Source of the DNA: an uncultured Pelagibacteraceae bacterium
GTDB lineage: Bacteria > Pseudomonadota > Alphaproteobacteria > Pelagibacterales > Pelagibacteraceae
NCBI GenBank assembly: GCA_902615045.1
Contig: CACMNP010000007.1
Span: forward strand, 1-47,798
Length of the DNA: 47,798 nucleotides
Direction of reading: 5' to 3'
The notes beneath the pieces are model-generated. The model saw nothing but the letters and a program-made list of their open reading frames with translations, was not told the DNA's origin and searched no databases. Shown here piece by piece: positions 5,756-14,274 of the stretch (its first letter is position 1; each line of letters begins with the position of its first letter). A program made the position numbers and the translations under genes.

Positions 5756-5873
5756 CCTAAGACTCGTTCGCTCTAAATTTCACTAAAAGCATTCAGTGTC
5801 GCATCCAGAATAGAACCCCTGCAATTTACAACCTTCTAGAATTCAACAAAATGAAAAAGTGAAAAATCGTCCA

Positions 5874-5882
5874 TGTTATAAT
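5874..5882 (+). promoter_or_regulatory. Extended -10 promoter
   Basis: TGTTATAAT matches the extended -10 form (TGnTATAAT). No good -35 is visible. The expected start site is near 5889, giving a leader of about 24 nt with a Shine-Dalgarno for the small gene at 5913. Confidence 0.55.
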
Positions 5883-5912
5883 AGTAAATAAAAAAAATAA
5901 TAGGAGCATTAA

Positions 5913-6059
5913 ATGTATATATGGAACCCACTTAAATTAAAGGAGCTAAAAGATAAAGGTTATAAAATTAAAATTTATGATTGGAAGCCTGAGTATAAAG
6001 AACAAACGATTGAAGAATATGAACAGTCAAAAGCTGTAGAGACTAAAGAAGAAGATTAA
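5913..6059 (+). CDS. Small hypothetical protein, 48 aa
   Basis: The ORF has an AGGAG element 6-7 nt before the ATG and an extended -10 box further upstream. The product begins MYIWNPLKLKELKDKGYKIK and ends in an acidic tail rich in Glu. No family recognised. It is convergent with the DNA polymerase gene. Confidence 0.6.
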   Translation: MYIWNPLKLKELKDKGYKIKIYDWKPEYKEQTIEEYEQSKAVETKEED

Positions 6060-6122
6060 TGATCCCTCTCGTAAAGGGTTCGCATCTTCTTACCATCAAA
6101 ATAATATCCACTTACTCTTTTT

Positions 6123-7991
6123 TTACTCTTTCGCTTCACCCCAACTCCTGCCCAAAGCAATGTCAACTTTGCTAGGTACTTTAAGATTGTCGATAGCATT
6201 TTCCATTACCTCCTTAACTTTATTAATATCATGTTCCTCGTTTATTGAAAAACATAACTCATCATGGATTTGTAACAAAGGTTGATAACCTTCTTTATAA
6301 CAATTTATCATTGCTTGTTTTGTTTGATCAGCTGCGGATCCTTGGATCAATCTATTTAATGCTTTATAAGTAAAAGCTCTTCTAATATTATTTCCGTAAA
6401 TTGCTTTAGCTTCCTCATACTGCATGGCCTTATTCATTCCAAAAGTTGATGGCTCCCACATATCAAATCTACATTTTCTACCTTTTATTGTTCTAATAAA
6501 ACCATACTTAGATGCACTATTAGTTACCTCTTCAGCTAATCTTTTTACAAATGGAACTCTATTATTATATTTATTTAACAAATTTTCAGCTAAGTCTTTT
6601 GATATACCAAGCTCTCTTCCTAACTTAGCCTTACCCATACCATAAAATAATCCTAGATTTATTGTTTTAGCTTGTGTCCTAGATATACCTGCCATGTCTG
6701 CAACAATCTGATGAAAGTCTGCTGCTTCATTTTTATAAGCTTCTATAAACTCATCAGCTCCAGAAAAATTATTATTTACACTTGCAGCATAGTGAGCAAC
6801 TAATCTTGGTTCTTGTTGTGAATAATCAAAACTACCCCATTGTTTACCGTCTTCAGGTAAAAATAAACTTCTAATTTTATCACCATATTCTTTATTTCGT
6901 GCAGGTATTTGTTGAAGATTTGGATTTGAATAACTTAATCTACCAGAAACTGTGCCGCCTTGATCAGATCTTAGTTGATTTATTTCAGAATGTATTTTAC
7001 CTTTATGCACAAATCTTTGAATGGAGTCTATGAATGTTGAATGGAATTTATTTATTTCTCTTGCTTCTCTTATTAGTTGGGCTATCGGGTTATCACAATT
7101 TACTAGCCAGTTTTGGGTAAAACTTGGTTCTTCAGTTTTCGGTGTCCGTGGGTAATCAACTCCGATCCTGTCAAACACCTGAGCCACAGATCTTGCAGCC
7201 CATATGTCTACATCAATAGTTGTTTCTTTTTTTATTTTACCTAACACCTTAAACTCTTTTTGTTTAAAATCTTTTTTTAAAGATGCAGCTTTCTCCTCAT
7301 CTATTCTTATACCTCTCATTCTTGTATCAATTAAAATAGGTAGCAGCTCCATCTCCATATCCCAGACATCATGTAAATTTTGTTTTGTTATCTCAGTTTT
7401 AAAATGCTGCCACAGCTTTAAAGTTAGACCTGCATCTTGTTCTGCGTAGAACCCAACGTACCCTGCTGGTAATCTCCATAGATCCGCTTTTGCATCTATG
7501 CCCCACTCTTTTGCCTTTTCATTTAAAAAAGTTTCATTCTTAATTTCACCTAAATAATCTTTAGCACAAGCATTTAGAGAAAAACTATATCTATTTTCAT
7601 TAACCAAAGCTGCTGCAATCATTGTATCAACAATAGGTCCATTAATATTAAATCCATTTATTTTTAACCAACCCACGTCATAACTTGCATTATGAAAAAT
7701 TTTGACTGCTGGTGTATTTAAAACTTCTTGCATCCAGGCAACAGTGATACCTTCATCCATGTTACCGCCAGCATCGTGGTGTATAGGAAAATACCATTGC
7801 TGATCAAAAGCTGCTACAGCAAAGCCTACAATATGGCCATCAAATGTAGCCCACCCTGCTCCTTTTGTTTTAATGTTTGGATCTCTAGTTTCTAAATCAA
7901 TTGCTATCTCTTTTGCATTTCTTAAATCTGGATACTCTGATGGGCAAACCCAATCAGAGTCATTATAAATAAAGTTTAATTGATGTGTCAT
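6123..7991 (-). CDS. polA: Family A DNA polymerase with 3'-5' exonuclease
   Basis: This 622-residue T7-type replicative polymerase lacks a 5'-3' exonuclease. The proofreading domain shows Exo I (D32, E34 in AIDLET), Exo II (HNASYDVGWL, D105) and Exo III (YAEQD, Y182/D186). Polymerase motif A is FDYSQQEPR (D389), motif B is RTQAKTINLGLFYG (R438, K442, Y450) and motif C is QIHDE (D577). The residue equivalent to E. coli Phe762 is Leu446. It ends the leftward replication operon and is immediately preceded by a 32-residue hydrophobic ORF with an ATGA overlap. Confidence 0.97.
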   Translation of the reverse strand: MTHQLNFIYNDSDWVCPSEYPDLRNAKEIAIDLETRDPNIKTKGAGWATFDGHIVGFAVAAFDQQWYFPIHHDAGGNMDEGITVAWMQEVLNTPAVKIFHNASYDVGWLKINGFNINGPIVDTMIAAALVNENRYSFSLNACAKDYLGEIKNETFLNEKAKEWGIDAKADLWRLPAGYVGFYAEQDAGLTLKLWQHFKTEITKQNLHDVWDMEMELLPILIDTRMRGIRIDEEKAASLKKDFKQKEFKVLGKIKKETTIDVDIWAARSVAQVFDRIGVDYPRTPKTEEPSFTQNWLVNCDNPIAQLIREAREINKFHSTFIDSIQRFVHKGKIHSEINQLRSDQGGTVSGRLSYSNPNLQQIPARNKEYGDKIRSLFLPEDGKQWGSFDYSQQEPRLVAHYAASVNNNFSGADEFIEAYKNEAADFHQIVADMAGISRTQAKTINLGLFYGMGKAKLGRELGISKDLAENLLNKYNNRVPFVKRLAEEVTNSASKYGFIRTIKGRKCRFDMWEPSTFGMNKAMQYEEAKAIYGNNIRRAFTYKALNRLIQGSAADQTKQAMINCYKEGYQPLLQIHDELCFSINEEHDINKVKEVMENAIDNLKVPSKVDIALGRSWGEAKE

Positions 7992-8086
7992 TTCAAATAT
8001 TTAACTATAAAATAAGTTACAATGGTAGCAAAAATTATACAAACCATGCCTATTAATAAAAATAAAAAACCTAATTTAATTGTCAT
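7988..8086 (-). CDS. Hidden 32-aa single-span membrane peptide
   Basis: The ORF starts at an ATG inside the last codons of the DUF3310 gene and its TGA overlaps the polymerase ATG (ATGA). It encodes MTIKLGFLFLLIGMVCIIF and continues hydrophobically to VKYLK, a single transmembrane helix with a basic end. The exact fit between two genes argues for translation and coupling to the polymerase. Function unknown. Confidence 0.5.
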   Translation of the reverse strand: MTIKLGFLFLLIGMVCIIFATIVTYFIVKYLK

Positions 8087-8315
8087 CTTTTAATTTTTTA
8101 ATCTCTAGTTCACAGTAATGAATTATTTTTTCTAAATCTTGTATTCCATTCTTTTGTTTGTATCTGCAAACGTATTTTATAACGTTGCCTTGAAAGTATG
8201 TTAATTCATTCTTTGATATAAATTCAAATGGTTGAATGGCCATATCTTTGTAGTGATCTCCGCCTATTTGTTTATTTTGCGGAAATACATCATCAAATAT
8301 GCCTTTATCTGTCAT
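8076..8315 (-). CDS. DUF3310-family protein
   Basis: The protein carries the DUF3310 pattern: QIGGDHYKDMAIQPFEFI, then LTYFQGNVIKYVCRYKQKNG and a helix with DLEKIIHYCELEIKK. This small family is widespread in phages, sometimes labelled as a putative nucleotide kinase or SaV-like, with no settled function. I use the ATG at 8315 because AGG lies 6 nt upstream, inside the alternative ATG at 8327. It overlaps the helicase stop by 11 nt and lies in the replication operon. Confidence 0.8.
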   Translation of the reverse strand: MTDKGIFDDVFPQNKQIGGDHYKDMAIQPFEFISKNELTYFQGNVIKYVCRYKQKNGIQDLEKIIHYCELEIKKLKDDN

Positions 8316-9918
8316 AGTTAGCCTCATAAAGTTTAAAATATTTTCCTAATGGAAAATTATATTGATGGTAAGTTCCTAATAAATGTAATGTGCTTTTTGA
8401 TCTTGTAGCTCCTGTATACCACACCCGCAGTTCTTTTACTTTTTCTTGTATATTTTTTTTATCAAAATGTGATGGAAAGTTACATTTAGAAGCTAACACT
8501 ACGTTATCTGCTTCACCACCTTTTACTTGATGTATGGTATCTATCGTAATTTTTGGTGGTTTAGATAAATCTACGCCTTCTCTCATTAACTTTTGAAAGT
8601 ATTGTTTTTCTTTATCTTTAAATTTTCTTTTAAACACTTGTTCCCAAGACCCTTTATCCTCTCTCATACCACATCTGAGATGTAATTCATCAAAATTAAA
8701 CACTTGATTTGGGTGAGCAAAAGACCACTTTTTGCTGTCCTGTGACCGGTATCCGTGATCTATGTTTAATAAATACTCATACATGATACAAGCTTCAGAT
8801 CTAGTAAGCACTCCACCATCACAAATTTTTGCCCAATATTCTATAGCCAAGAAGTGATTCGGATCAAAAGATTTATTATTCTTAACATCTTGATAATACA
8901 AACCGAGATTCTTAGCTTCTATTTGTAATTCTTTTTTTACATCGTTTATTCTAGCTAAAACCATCCAGTCACCCTCTAAATCCCAAGGCACTTTTTTTAA
9001 TGTGTTCCATTTGTATATGGCTCCATCTTTCTGATTAGAGTAAAAATCTTTTTGTACTCTGTTATCCCCCATACTATTTAGTAAACATTTGGAAAAGAAA
9101 TGTATGTTTTTATTTAATCTAACAGACTTTTTTAATACTAAAGCTCTACCAGGAAAACTTTGAAATAGGGCAACATCTGCACCATTCCATTCGTAAATAG
9201 CTTGATCATCATCACCTGCAATATAAACTCTATCTACTTGTTTAGCTATCTTAACAACCATGTCCCACTGTAAAGGTGTAAGATCTTGAGCTTCATCCAC
9301 CATCAATACTTTAAATGGAATGACTAAGCCATGTTTTATGTATCTCTCTACCATGTCAGTAAAATCTAACCTATCAGGTGTGCGTTGTCCGTTCTCCATT
9401 TCCATAGTTTTAAATTGTTCGTAACCTGCAATAATTGATTTGAACTGTTGAAGTCGTACAGCTTTTCTAGGTTGTTGTTTGTATAATGATACAGGATCCA
9501 CCTTCATGTTTCTGGCTCTGTCATATATTTGTAAAGACCAATTATTAAAAACTTTTTGATCATCCCAACTATCTTTATAATTTACTTTTATAGTTCCATA
9601 TTGAGTATGGAATATAAGCATGTCAGCTTTTGGATCTAAAACGGGAATCTCAGCAAACTGTTGTCTTGCCAAAGAATGTAATGTTCGAAAATATTTGAAA
9701 TCATCTTCGTTATATTCTTTGAATTTTTTTCTAACTCTGTCGATACACTCATCAACGGCTTTGTTGGTAAATGATATGTAACAAATCTCATCTGGTGAAT
9801 ATCCTTTTTTTAAATATCTTTGCACTCTTTTTAACAGATTCTCTGTCTTACCTGTACCTGGTGGTCCAAATATTTTAATTGTTTTCCCACGGAGCTTTTG
9901 GCTTATTGAATTTGACAT
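8305..9918 (-). CDS. Superfamily 1 (UvrD/PcrA-like) DNA helicase
   Basis: Starting at ATG 9918 (AGGA 7 nt upstream) the protein has 537 residues. Walker A is GPPGTGKT (18-25), motif Ia SFTNKAVDE (49-57), motif Ic FRTLHSLA, motif II VDEAQD (207-212), motif III AGDDDQAIYEW (234-244), motif V TIHQVKGGEADNVVLAS and motif VI WYTGATRSKSTL. These are standard for 3'-5' UvrD/Rep helicases and the order is complete. It probably unwinds DNA for the polymerase, since no DnaB-type helicase is seen. It overlaps the primase gene by 44 nt. Confidence 0.93.
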   Translation of the reverse strand: MSNSISQKLRGKTIKIFGPPGTGKTENLLKRVQRYLKKGYSPDEICYISFTNKAVDECIDRVRKKFKEYNEDDFKYFRTLHSLARQQFAEIPVLDPKADMLIFHTQYGTIKVNYKDSWDDQKVFNNWSLQIYDRARNMKVDPVSLYKQQPRKAVRLQQFKSIIAGYEQFKTMEMENGQRTPDRLDFTDMVERYIKHGLVIPFKVLMVDEAQDLTPLQWDMVVKIAKQVDRVYIAGDDDQAIYEWNGADVALFQSFPGRALVLKKSVRLNKNIHFFSKCLLNSMGDNRVQKDFYSNQKDGAIYKWNTLKKVPWDLEGDWMVLARINDVKKELQIEAKNLGLYYQDVKNNKSFDPNHFLAIEYWAKICDGGVLTRSEACIMYEYLLNIDHGYRSQDSKKWSFAHPNQVFNFDELHLRCGMREDKGSWEQVFKRKFKDKEKQYFQKLMREGVDLSKPPKITIDTIHQVKGGEADNVVLASKCNFPSHFDKKNIQEKVKELRVWYTGATRSKSTLHLLGTYHQYNFPLGKYFKLYEANYDR

Positions 9919-11446
9919 CCTTATTCCTGTGTTCTGTTTGTTTAGGTAGTTTAACAATCCAATGTCGACTATCAATACCTTGAAATTTTTTCTTAGGTTG
10001 TGCACCTCCTTGTTCTAAGAATCTTGTGCATTCTTTTTCATTCCAATTGTAACCCATCTTTTTTATAAAAGATCTAAATGTTTCTAATTTAAACCTCATT
10101 TCTTTATCATCTCTCCAGATGTTACCTGAGTCTATTTGATCAAAGTCTGTAGTATCCTCTACATCTTCTAAAAATCTAGACATTCTAGAATTAAATACAT
10201 CATCTCTTTCCTCTACCGCATCATAGCCTTCCATATCTTGTTTGTTCTCCATAAGCTCCTCAAGCCAATCTCGATAGGGATCTGGATCTCTTTTAGTTGG
10301 TTTCAAAGGTCTCCATACAATATCATAATTTAAAAGCTGCTCTCCTAATAATTGCTGTTGATACAACTGTTTAGTTGATAGTCTTATAGACTTACCTTGA
10401 ATTGGTAAAATCCAATATGGTTCTGGATATGAATTTACTTTTAATAGTTTTCCGACCTCTGGGAGTACTTCGTTAGCACCAATCCCAAGTTTACGCTTAA
10501 CGCATTCACTTGAGACGCAATGCATTCGAGCAATACTTGTCTTGCATTTGTACGCATATTCTTTGTTTTCTACACCTTTAAATATATTTTGCAATTCTTT
10601 AGGATGTAACTTCTCATCACAGACTTTACCCATCATATCTCTTGTCCACTCCTCATACATTACAGGATCTGGGTTTATCTTTTTTGCTAAAACAGCCACA
10701 TTAAACATAGCATCATTTCTACCTTCACCTTTTTTAATTTTATTTTTCATAAAATTTACTACACAAGGTGGGTAATCTTTTGTTTCATCATCTTTAAATA
10801 TTTTTAATTTTTTAAATTGTGCTGTATTAAGTTTAAATTTTTTAACAAACTCATATAAATTTTCTAATTTTATTGCATTACCCTCATCATCCATAGCAAC
10901 TCTGGTTGTCATATGTGCTTTTTGATATGGTAAGTTTACAAAATTACCTTTTCTTTTATCATCCCAAAGCTCAGGTGTAAGATCAACTTCATCTTGTGCA
11001 GGAAATATATCGGTAGTGGTATCGTTAATTCCTAAATCAGAAGCAATCTCAATTAATTTTTTTCTCATTTCAGCAGCAGCTACTGAACCATCTATGTGTA
11101 AAATTAAATGTAAGCCATTAGATTTAGATCTATAAGGCACTAATGGATATTTTCTTTTTCTAATAATTGTTATTAAATCCTGATGCTTAATATTATATCT
11201 ATCGACATCAATGACACCCCAGTTACAGGTGTTATCATCTTTAATTGGCACACTCCCATAATATGAATCACCTTTTAAATGGTCGATCCAATGTTGTTTA
11301 GTCATTGGAGATGGTTCTAACCAATGTTTAAACTCGGCTTTACCTTTAGAATTTTTTTTACCAGTAGGTTTTGAAACACCAAAATACGTGCTTGAACCTT
11401 GGAAGAGCTCAATGAACTCTTCCAAAGTTTTGTTCGAAACATCCAT
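9875..11446 (-). CDS. AEP-type primase (TOTE-like primase domain)
   Basis: In this 523-residue protein the N-terminal half resembles archaeo-eukaryotic primases of the TOTE type: the catalytic WGVIDVDRYN (D80, D82), the PYRSKSNGLHLILHID block (H113), DIFPAQDEVD and GNFVNLPYQKA. The middle has a helical GRNDAMFNVAVLAKKI segment and a Cys cluster (YKCKTSI, MHCVSSECVKRKLGIG) that may bind a metal. The C-terminal part resembles helical regions of phage primases. It would make primers for the family A polymerase. A 9-bp hairpin lies in codons 8-16. Confidence 0.8.
   Translation of the reverse strand: MDVSNKTLEEFIELFQGSSTYFGVSKPTGKKNSKGKAEFKHWLEPSPMTKQHWIDHLKGDSYYGSVPIKDDNTCNWGVIDVDRYNIKHQDLITIIRKRKYPLVPYRSKSNGLHLILHIDGSVAAAEMRKKLIEIASDLGINDTTTDIFPAQDEVDLTPELWDDKRKGNFVNLPYQKAHMTTRVAMDDEGNAIKLENLYEFVKKFKLNTAQFKKLKIFKDDETKDYPPCVVNFMKNKIKKGEGRNDAMFNVAVLAKKINPDPVMYEEWTRDMMGKVCDEKLHPKELQNIFKGVENKEYAYKCKTSIARMHCVSSECVKRKLGIGANEVLPEVGKLLKVNSYPEPYWILPIQGKSIRLSTKQLYQQQLLGEQLLNYDIVWRPLKPTKRDPDPYRDWLEELMENKQDMEGYDAVEERDDVFNSRMSRFLEDVEDTTDFDQIDSGNIWRDDKEMRFKLETFRSFIKKMGYNWNEKECTRFLEQGGAQPKKKFQGIDSRHWIVKLPKQTEHRNKDVKFNKPKAPWENN
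11399..11425 (-). repeat. Perfect 9-bp hairpin at the start of the primase gene
   Basis: TTGGAAGAG and CTCTTCCAA form a perfect stem with a 9-nt loop, spanning roughly bases 22-48 of the primase coding sequence. In the mRNA this could slow early translation. It may also be coincidental coding constraint. Confidence 0.5.
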
Positions 11447-11448
11447 AA

Positions 11449-11679
11449 TTAGAATGGAGTTTTTTCGACTTGTTCCTCTGTGTTATGATTCACTCTCACA
11501 GAACCTTTTTTACAACTCTCATAGAAATCGAAGGCTGCTTTTAAGACCTCCTCACTCTCTACTGCACCCACGTGAGATATCTCCCAACCAAACCATGAGC
11601 CCATATTATTTTTTTCTAATACAGTGGCTAAAAGATATTTCTGAGTAAATGGAGCAGGTTTAAAAAAAACCTTTACCAT
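11449..11679 (-). CDS. C-terminal part of split conserved phage protein
   Basis: This frame reads MVKVFFKPAPFTQKYLLATV, then EKNNMGSWFGWEIS and ends HNTEEQVEKTPF. I recognise it as the C-terminal half of the family to which the upstream ORF belongs, in which KNG...F(T/K)PxPF follows the KKSKKWNS segment directly. The frame is +1 relative to the upstream ORF. Removing one T from the T8 run restores one protein of about 250 residues. The ATG at 11679 could also allow separate translation. Function is probably in replication, given its neighbours. Confidence 0.6.
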   Translation of the reverse strand: MVKVFFKPAPFTQKYLLATVLEKNNMGSWFGWEISHVGAVESEEVLKAAFDFYESCKKGSVRVNHNTEEQVEKTPF

Positions 11680-12226
11680 TTTTTCTTTGTTGCCTCAAAG
11701 ACATCATCATTGAATTCCACTTTTTAGATTTTTTTCTTTGAGTAGATTTCATCGTGATAAGTGCTGTTGATGTTTTATCAGGCTCCACAACCATCACATA
11801 GTGAGATGCTGTCTCCTCAATATAATTACCATTTTGTAATCTATCTTTACCATCATCTCCTCTAGTGGTTTTAGTCATGATATCAGAGTCACTTGGATAA
11901 ACGTTTACAGGTGCTACTGCTCCCTTATCTCTATCTTTCCATTCAATGTACTCTAATTTGTAATAACAAGGAATTACAGTAATGCCTTTATGGCCATCAT
12001 ATAATTCATCTGTTACTGTGTTATAAATCATTCCTGCTTTTGCATCTGGAATGAAATTACTATCACCTTGTGTAACTTGTGGTGATAGCTGTCCCAAGAC
12101 TTTTAAAAAAGGTAATGCAAGACTCTTTGAGTCTACATTGTCAAAACCTTCGTCTGCGAACTGTTCGATGTTGACTGTTTGTAAAGCGTTATTCTCCTTT
12201 ACTTTTATCGTGTTCTTTATCGACAT
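11660..12226 (-). CDS. N-terminal part of conserved phage replication-module protein
   Basis: This 188-residue ORF contains LALPFLKVLGQLSPQVTQGD, AGMIYNTVTDELYDGHKGITVIP (quoted by its parts AGMIYNTVTDELYDG and HKGITVIPCYY) and MKSTQRKKSKKWNSMMMS. It matches a family common in phage replication operons, which I believe to act as single-strand DNA-binding or accessory proteins, though that function is inference. In relatives the protein continues after this point, while here the frame stops at a T8 homopolymer and continues in the next ORF. AAGGAG lies upstream of the ATG. Confidence 0.65.
   Translation of the reverse strand: MSIKNTIKVKENNALQTVNIEQFADEGFDNVDSKSLALPFLKVLGQLSPQVTQGDSNFIPDAKAGMIYNTVTDELYDGHKGITVIPCYYKLEYIEWKDRDKGAVAPVNVYPSDSDIMTKTTRGDDGKDRLQNGNYIEETASHYVMVVEPDKTSTALITMKSTQRKKSKKWNSMMMSLRQQRKNGKGFF
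11662..11669 (-). other. T8 homopolymer frameshift site
   Basis: On the coding strand GGTTTTTTTTAAACC reads GGT TTT TTT TAA in the upstream frame and GTT TTT TTT AAA in the downstream frame. With seven Ts the two ORFs would fuse as GFFKPAPF. The run could be a polymerase-slippage or +1 frameshift site, a mutation, or a sequence error. Confidence 0.7.
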
Positions 12227-12234
12227 ATTACTCC

Positions 12235-12777
12235 TTATTTATTATTTGTTATCTTTGTTTTATTTGCAATATACACACCAAACAAATCAAATGGTAATTC
12301 TTTACCAGTTTCAACTTGCTCTCTTACAAATGCTTTTAAAGTCATTGGCTCGACCTTCTGTTTTTTATTGTAGGCAAAACCAAACTTTTCACAAACACTT
12401 ATAAGTTCAGAGACTTGATTATCTTGACCTCGACTAAAAGAAGTGGTCACTGTATTTTTAATTAAATCTTCATGACCTTTTGCTCTTAACCAACCAAAGG
12501 CTTCATCAACTCTAGACTCAGGTATCTTAGCTGCGTAAAATGGTTTTACTTCAACCTCAGTACCATCCTCTAATTTTAATTTAGAGACTCCTGCTTCCTG
12601 CATCATTTCTGGAATGATACGTTCTTCAAAATCTCTAGCTTTGTTTTTGAGTAAAGATAGTTTTTCTTCTTCGTCTTTGATTTGCTGTTGTAGTTTATTG
12701 AGTTGGTGACATTTATCAGATATTGATTTAATATTATCTTGATCAATGTCAATGGATGACATTTTTTCTATATCCAT
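12235..12777 (-). CDS. Conserved phage replication-module protein (coiled coil)
   Basis: The protein starts with an N-terminal coiled coil (residues about 20-55), then IPEMMQEAGVSKLKLEDGTE, VEVKPFYAAKIPESR, AFGWLRAKGHEDLIKNTV and a C-terminal EPMTLKAFVREQVETG block ending FDLFGVYIANKTKI. This layout is shared by a phage family commonly found next to the preceding protein, primase and helicases. A biochemical role is not known to me. AGGAGG precedes the ATG. It is the first gene after the divergent SNF2 helicase and probably begins the leftward replication operon. Confidence 0.65.
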   Translation of the reverse strand: MDIEKMSSIDIDQDNIKSISDKCHQLNKLQQQIKDEEEKLSLLKNKARDFEERIIPEMMQEAGVSKLKLEDGTEVEVKPFYAAKIPESRVDEAFGWLRAKGHEDLIKNTVTTSFSRGQDNQVSELISVCEKFGFAYNKKQKVEPMTLKAFVREQVETGKELPFDLFGVYIANKTKITNNK

Positions 12778-12846
12778 ATAATCCTCCTAAGCCTCCATAA
12801 ATTATCCTCTTGAATTTTGCAACAAGAAAATATATTTAAACACCAG

Positions 12847-14274
12847 ATGTGGAGATACCCGTATAAAACTAAACCTTACGAACACCAACGTAATGCACTA
12901 AATCAATCTGCTGAAAAAGTGCAATGGGCATATTTTATGGAAATGGGCACAGGAAAAACTAAGGTAACTATAGATAATATGGCATATCTATCATTTAAAG
13001 GTAAAATAAATTCTGCACTCATTATCGCTCCAAAATCTGTTTACACTGTTTGGGAGACAGAAATAGAAACGCATATGCCAAATGCAATTAAATATAAGAT
13101 TTACAAATGGAATCTAGACAAACCTAAAGATTATAAAGATTTAAATAATTATGAACACCTTAGAATCTTTCTAATTAACGTTGAGGCTTTATCTACAAAA
13201 AGAGGATTTGATGGTTGTGTAGATTATTTAACTAAAAATAAATCAAACTTTGTAGTACTGGATGAATCAACCACCATAAAAAACCGATCAGCAAAACGAA
13301 CAAAAAACATTTTAGGATTAAGAAAACTGTCGAATATAAGGCGAATCCTAACAGGATCGCCAATAACAAAATCTCCATTAGATTTGTTTACACAATGTCA
13401 ATTCTTAAGTCCAGAACTTTTAGGTTTTTCAAGTTATTTAGCTTTTAGAAATAGATATGCAGAAATGACTGATATACCAGTCGGTTCAGGTAGATTTATA
13501 TCAGTGCCAAAATATTACAAAAGACTTGAGGAACTTGAAGTTAGGCTTCAACAGTTCTCAACTAGAATACGAAAAGACCAATGTCTAGACCTGAAGCCAA
13601 AGATACGTCAGAAAAGATACATTGAACTCGAAGGCGAAAGCAAAAAAATATATGATCGCTTAAGAACTTCGGCATTGGCAATTGTTGAAGATAGCACAAT
13701 ATCATTTTCAAATAAACTTACAGAAATAGTAAAGTTACATCAAGTATGTAATGGTTTTACTAAAGACGATGAGGGTAGAATGTTAAGATTACATGATTCT
13801 AAGTTAAAAGCTTTACAAGAAGTAATTGAAGAAACAGATGGTAAAATAATTATTTGGGCTAATTACCTCTGGAACATACATGAAATTAATCATTTTTTGA
13901 AAACCAGATATGGTGAAGAAGCAGTTGTATCTATTTTTGGAGAAGTTAGTGTAAAAGATAGAAAAAATGCTGTTGAAAAAATTCAAAAAGATCCAAAAAC
14001 AAGATTCCTCGTAGGTAATCCAACTACTGGTGGTTTTGGGCTTACTCTCACTGCCTGTAATACTGTCATTTATTATTCAAATAGTTATAATTTAGAGGTT
14101 AGAATGCAATCTGAAGATAGGGCTCATAGAATGGGACAGACAGGATCTGTCGTATATATTGATATATTAGCTAGAAATACTTTAGATGAGGCTATTATGA
14201 AATCCTTAATAAATAAGGGCCAAATAGCTGCTAAAACACTAGGAGAAGAGGACTTAAGATCCTGGTTGCTCTAA
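12847..14274 (+). CDS. SNF2-family (superfamily 2) helicase
   Basis: The protein has KPYEHQRNALNQS (Q-motif-like), Walker A MGTGKT (33-38), motif Ia ALIIAPKSVY, motif II LDEST, motif III TGSPI, and in the second lobe IIWANY, FGLTLTACNTVIYYS and the SNF2 signature QSEDRAHRMGQTGSVVYIDI. Such phage helicases are thought to remodel or translocate on duplex DNA. I chose the ATG at 12847, where the conserved sequence starts; a TTG at 12817 would add 10 residues. No Shine-Dalgarno is seen. It is the only rightward gene in the replication module and its end overlaps the convergent nuclease by 21 nt. Confidence 0.9.
   Translation: MWRYPYKTKPYEHQRNALNQSAEKVQWAYFMEMGTGKTKVTIDNMAYLSFKGKINSALIIAPKSVYTVWETEIETHMPNAIKYKIYKWNLDKPKDYKDLNNYEHLRIFLINVEALSTKRGFDGCVDYLTKNKSNFVVLDESTTIKNRSAKRTKNILGLRKLSNIRRILTGSPITKSPLDLFTQCQFLSPELLGFSSYLAFRNRYAEMTDIPVGSGRFISVPKYYKRLEELEVRLQQFSTRIRKDQCLDLKPKIRQKRYIELEGESKKIYDRLRTSALAIVEDSTISFSNKLTEIVKLHQVCNGFTKDDEGRMLRLHDSKLKALQEVIEETDGKIIIWANYLWNIHEINHFLKTRYGEEAVVSIFGEVSVKDRKNAVEKIQKDPKTRFLVGNPTTGGFGLTLTACNTVIYYSNSYNLEVRMQSEDRAHRMGQTGSVVYIDILARNTLDEAIMKSLINKGQIAAKTLGEEDLRSWLL

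Noticed and set aside
5761..5830. GC-containing gap after the rightward terminator as a tRNA gene
   Set aside because: No cloverleaf, T-loop consensus or acceptor pairing could be built.
9919..10005. Extra 29 residues at the helicase N-terminus
   Set aside because: They overlap the primase frame, and the ATG at 9918 has a good ribosome-binding site just before the conserved sequence.
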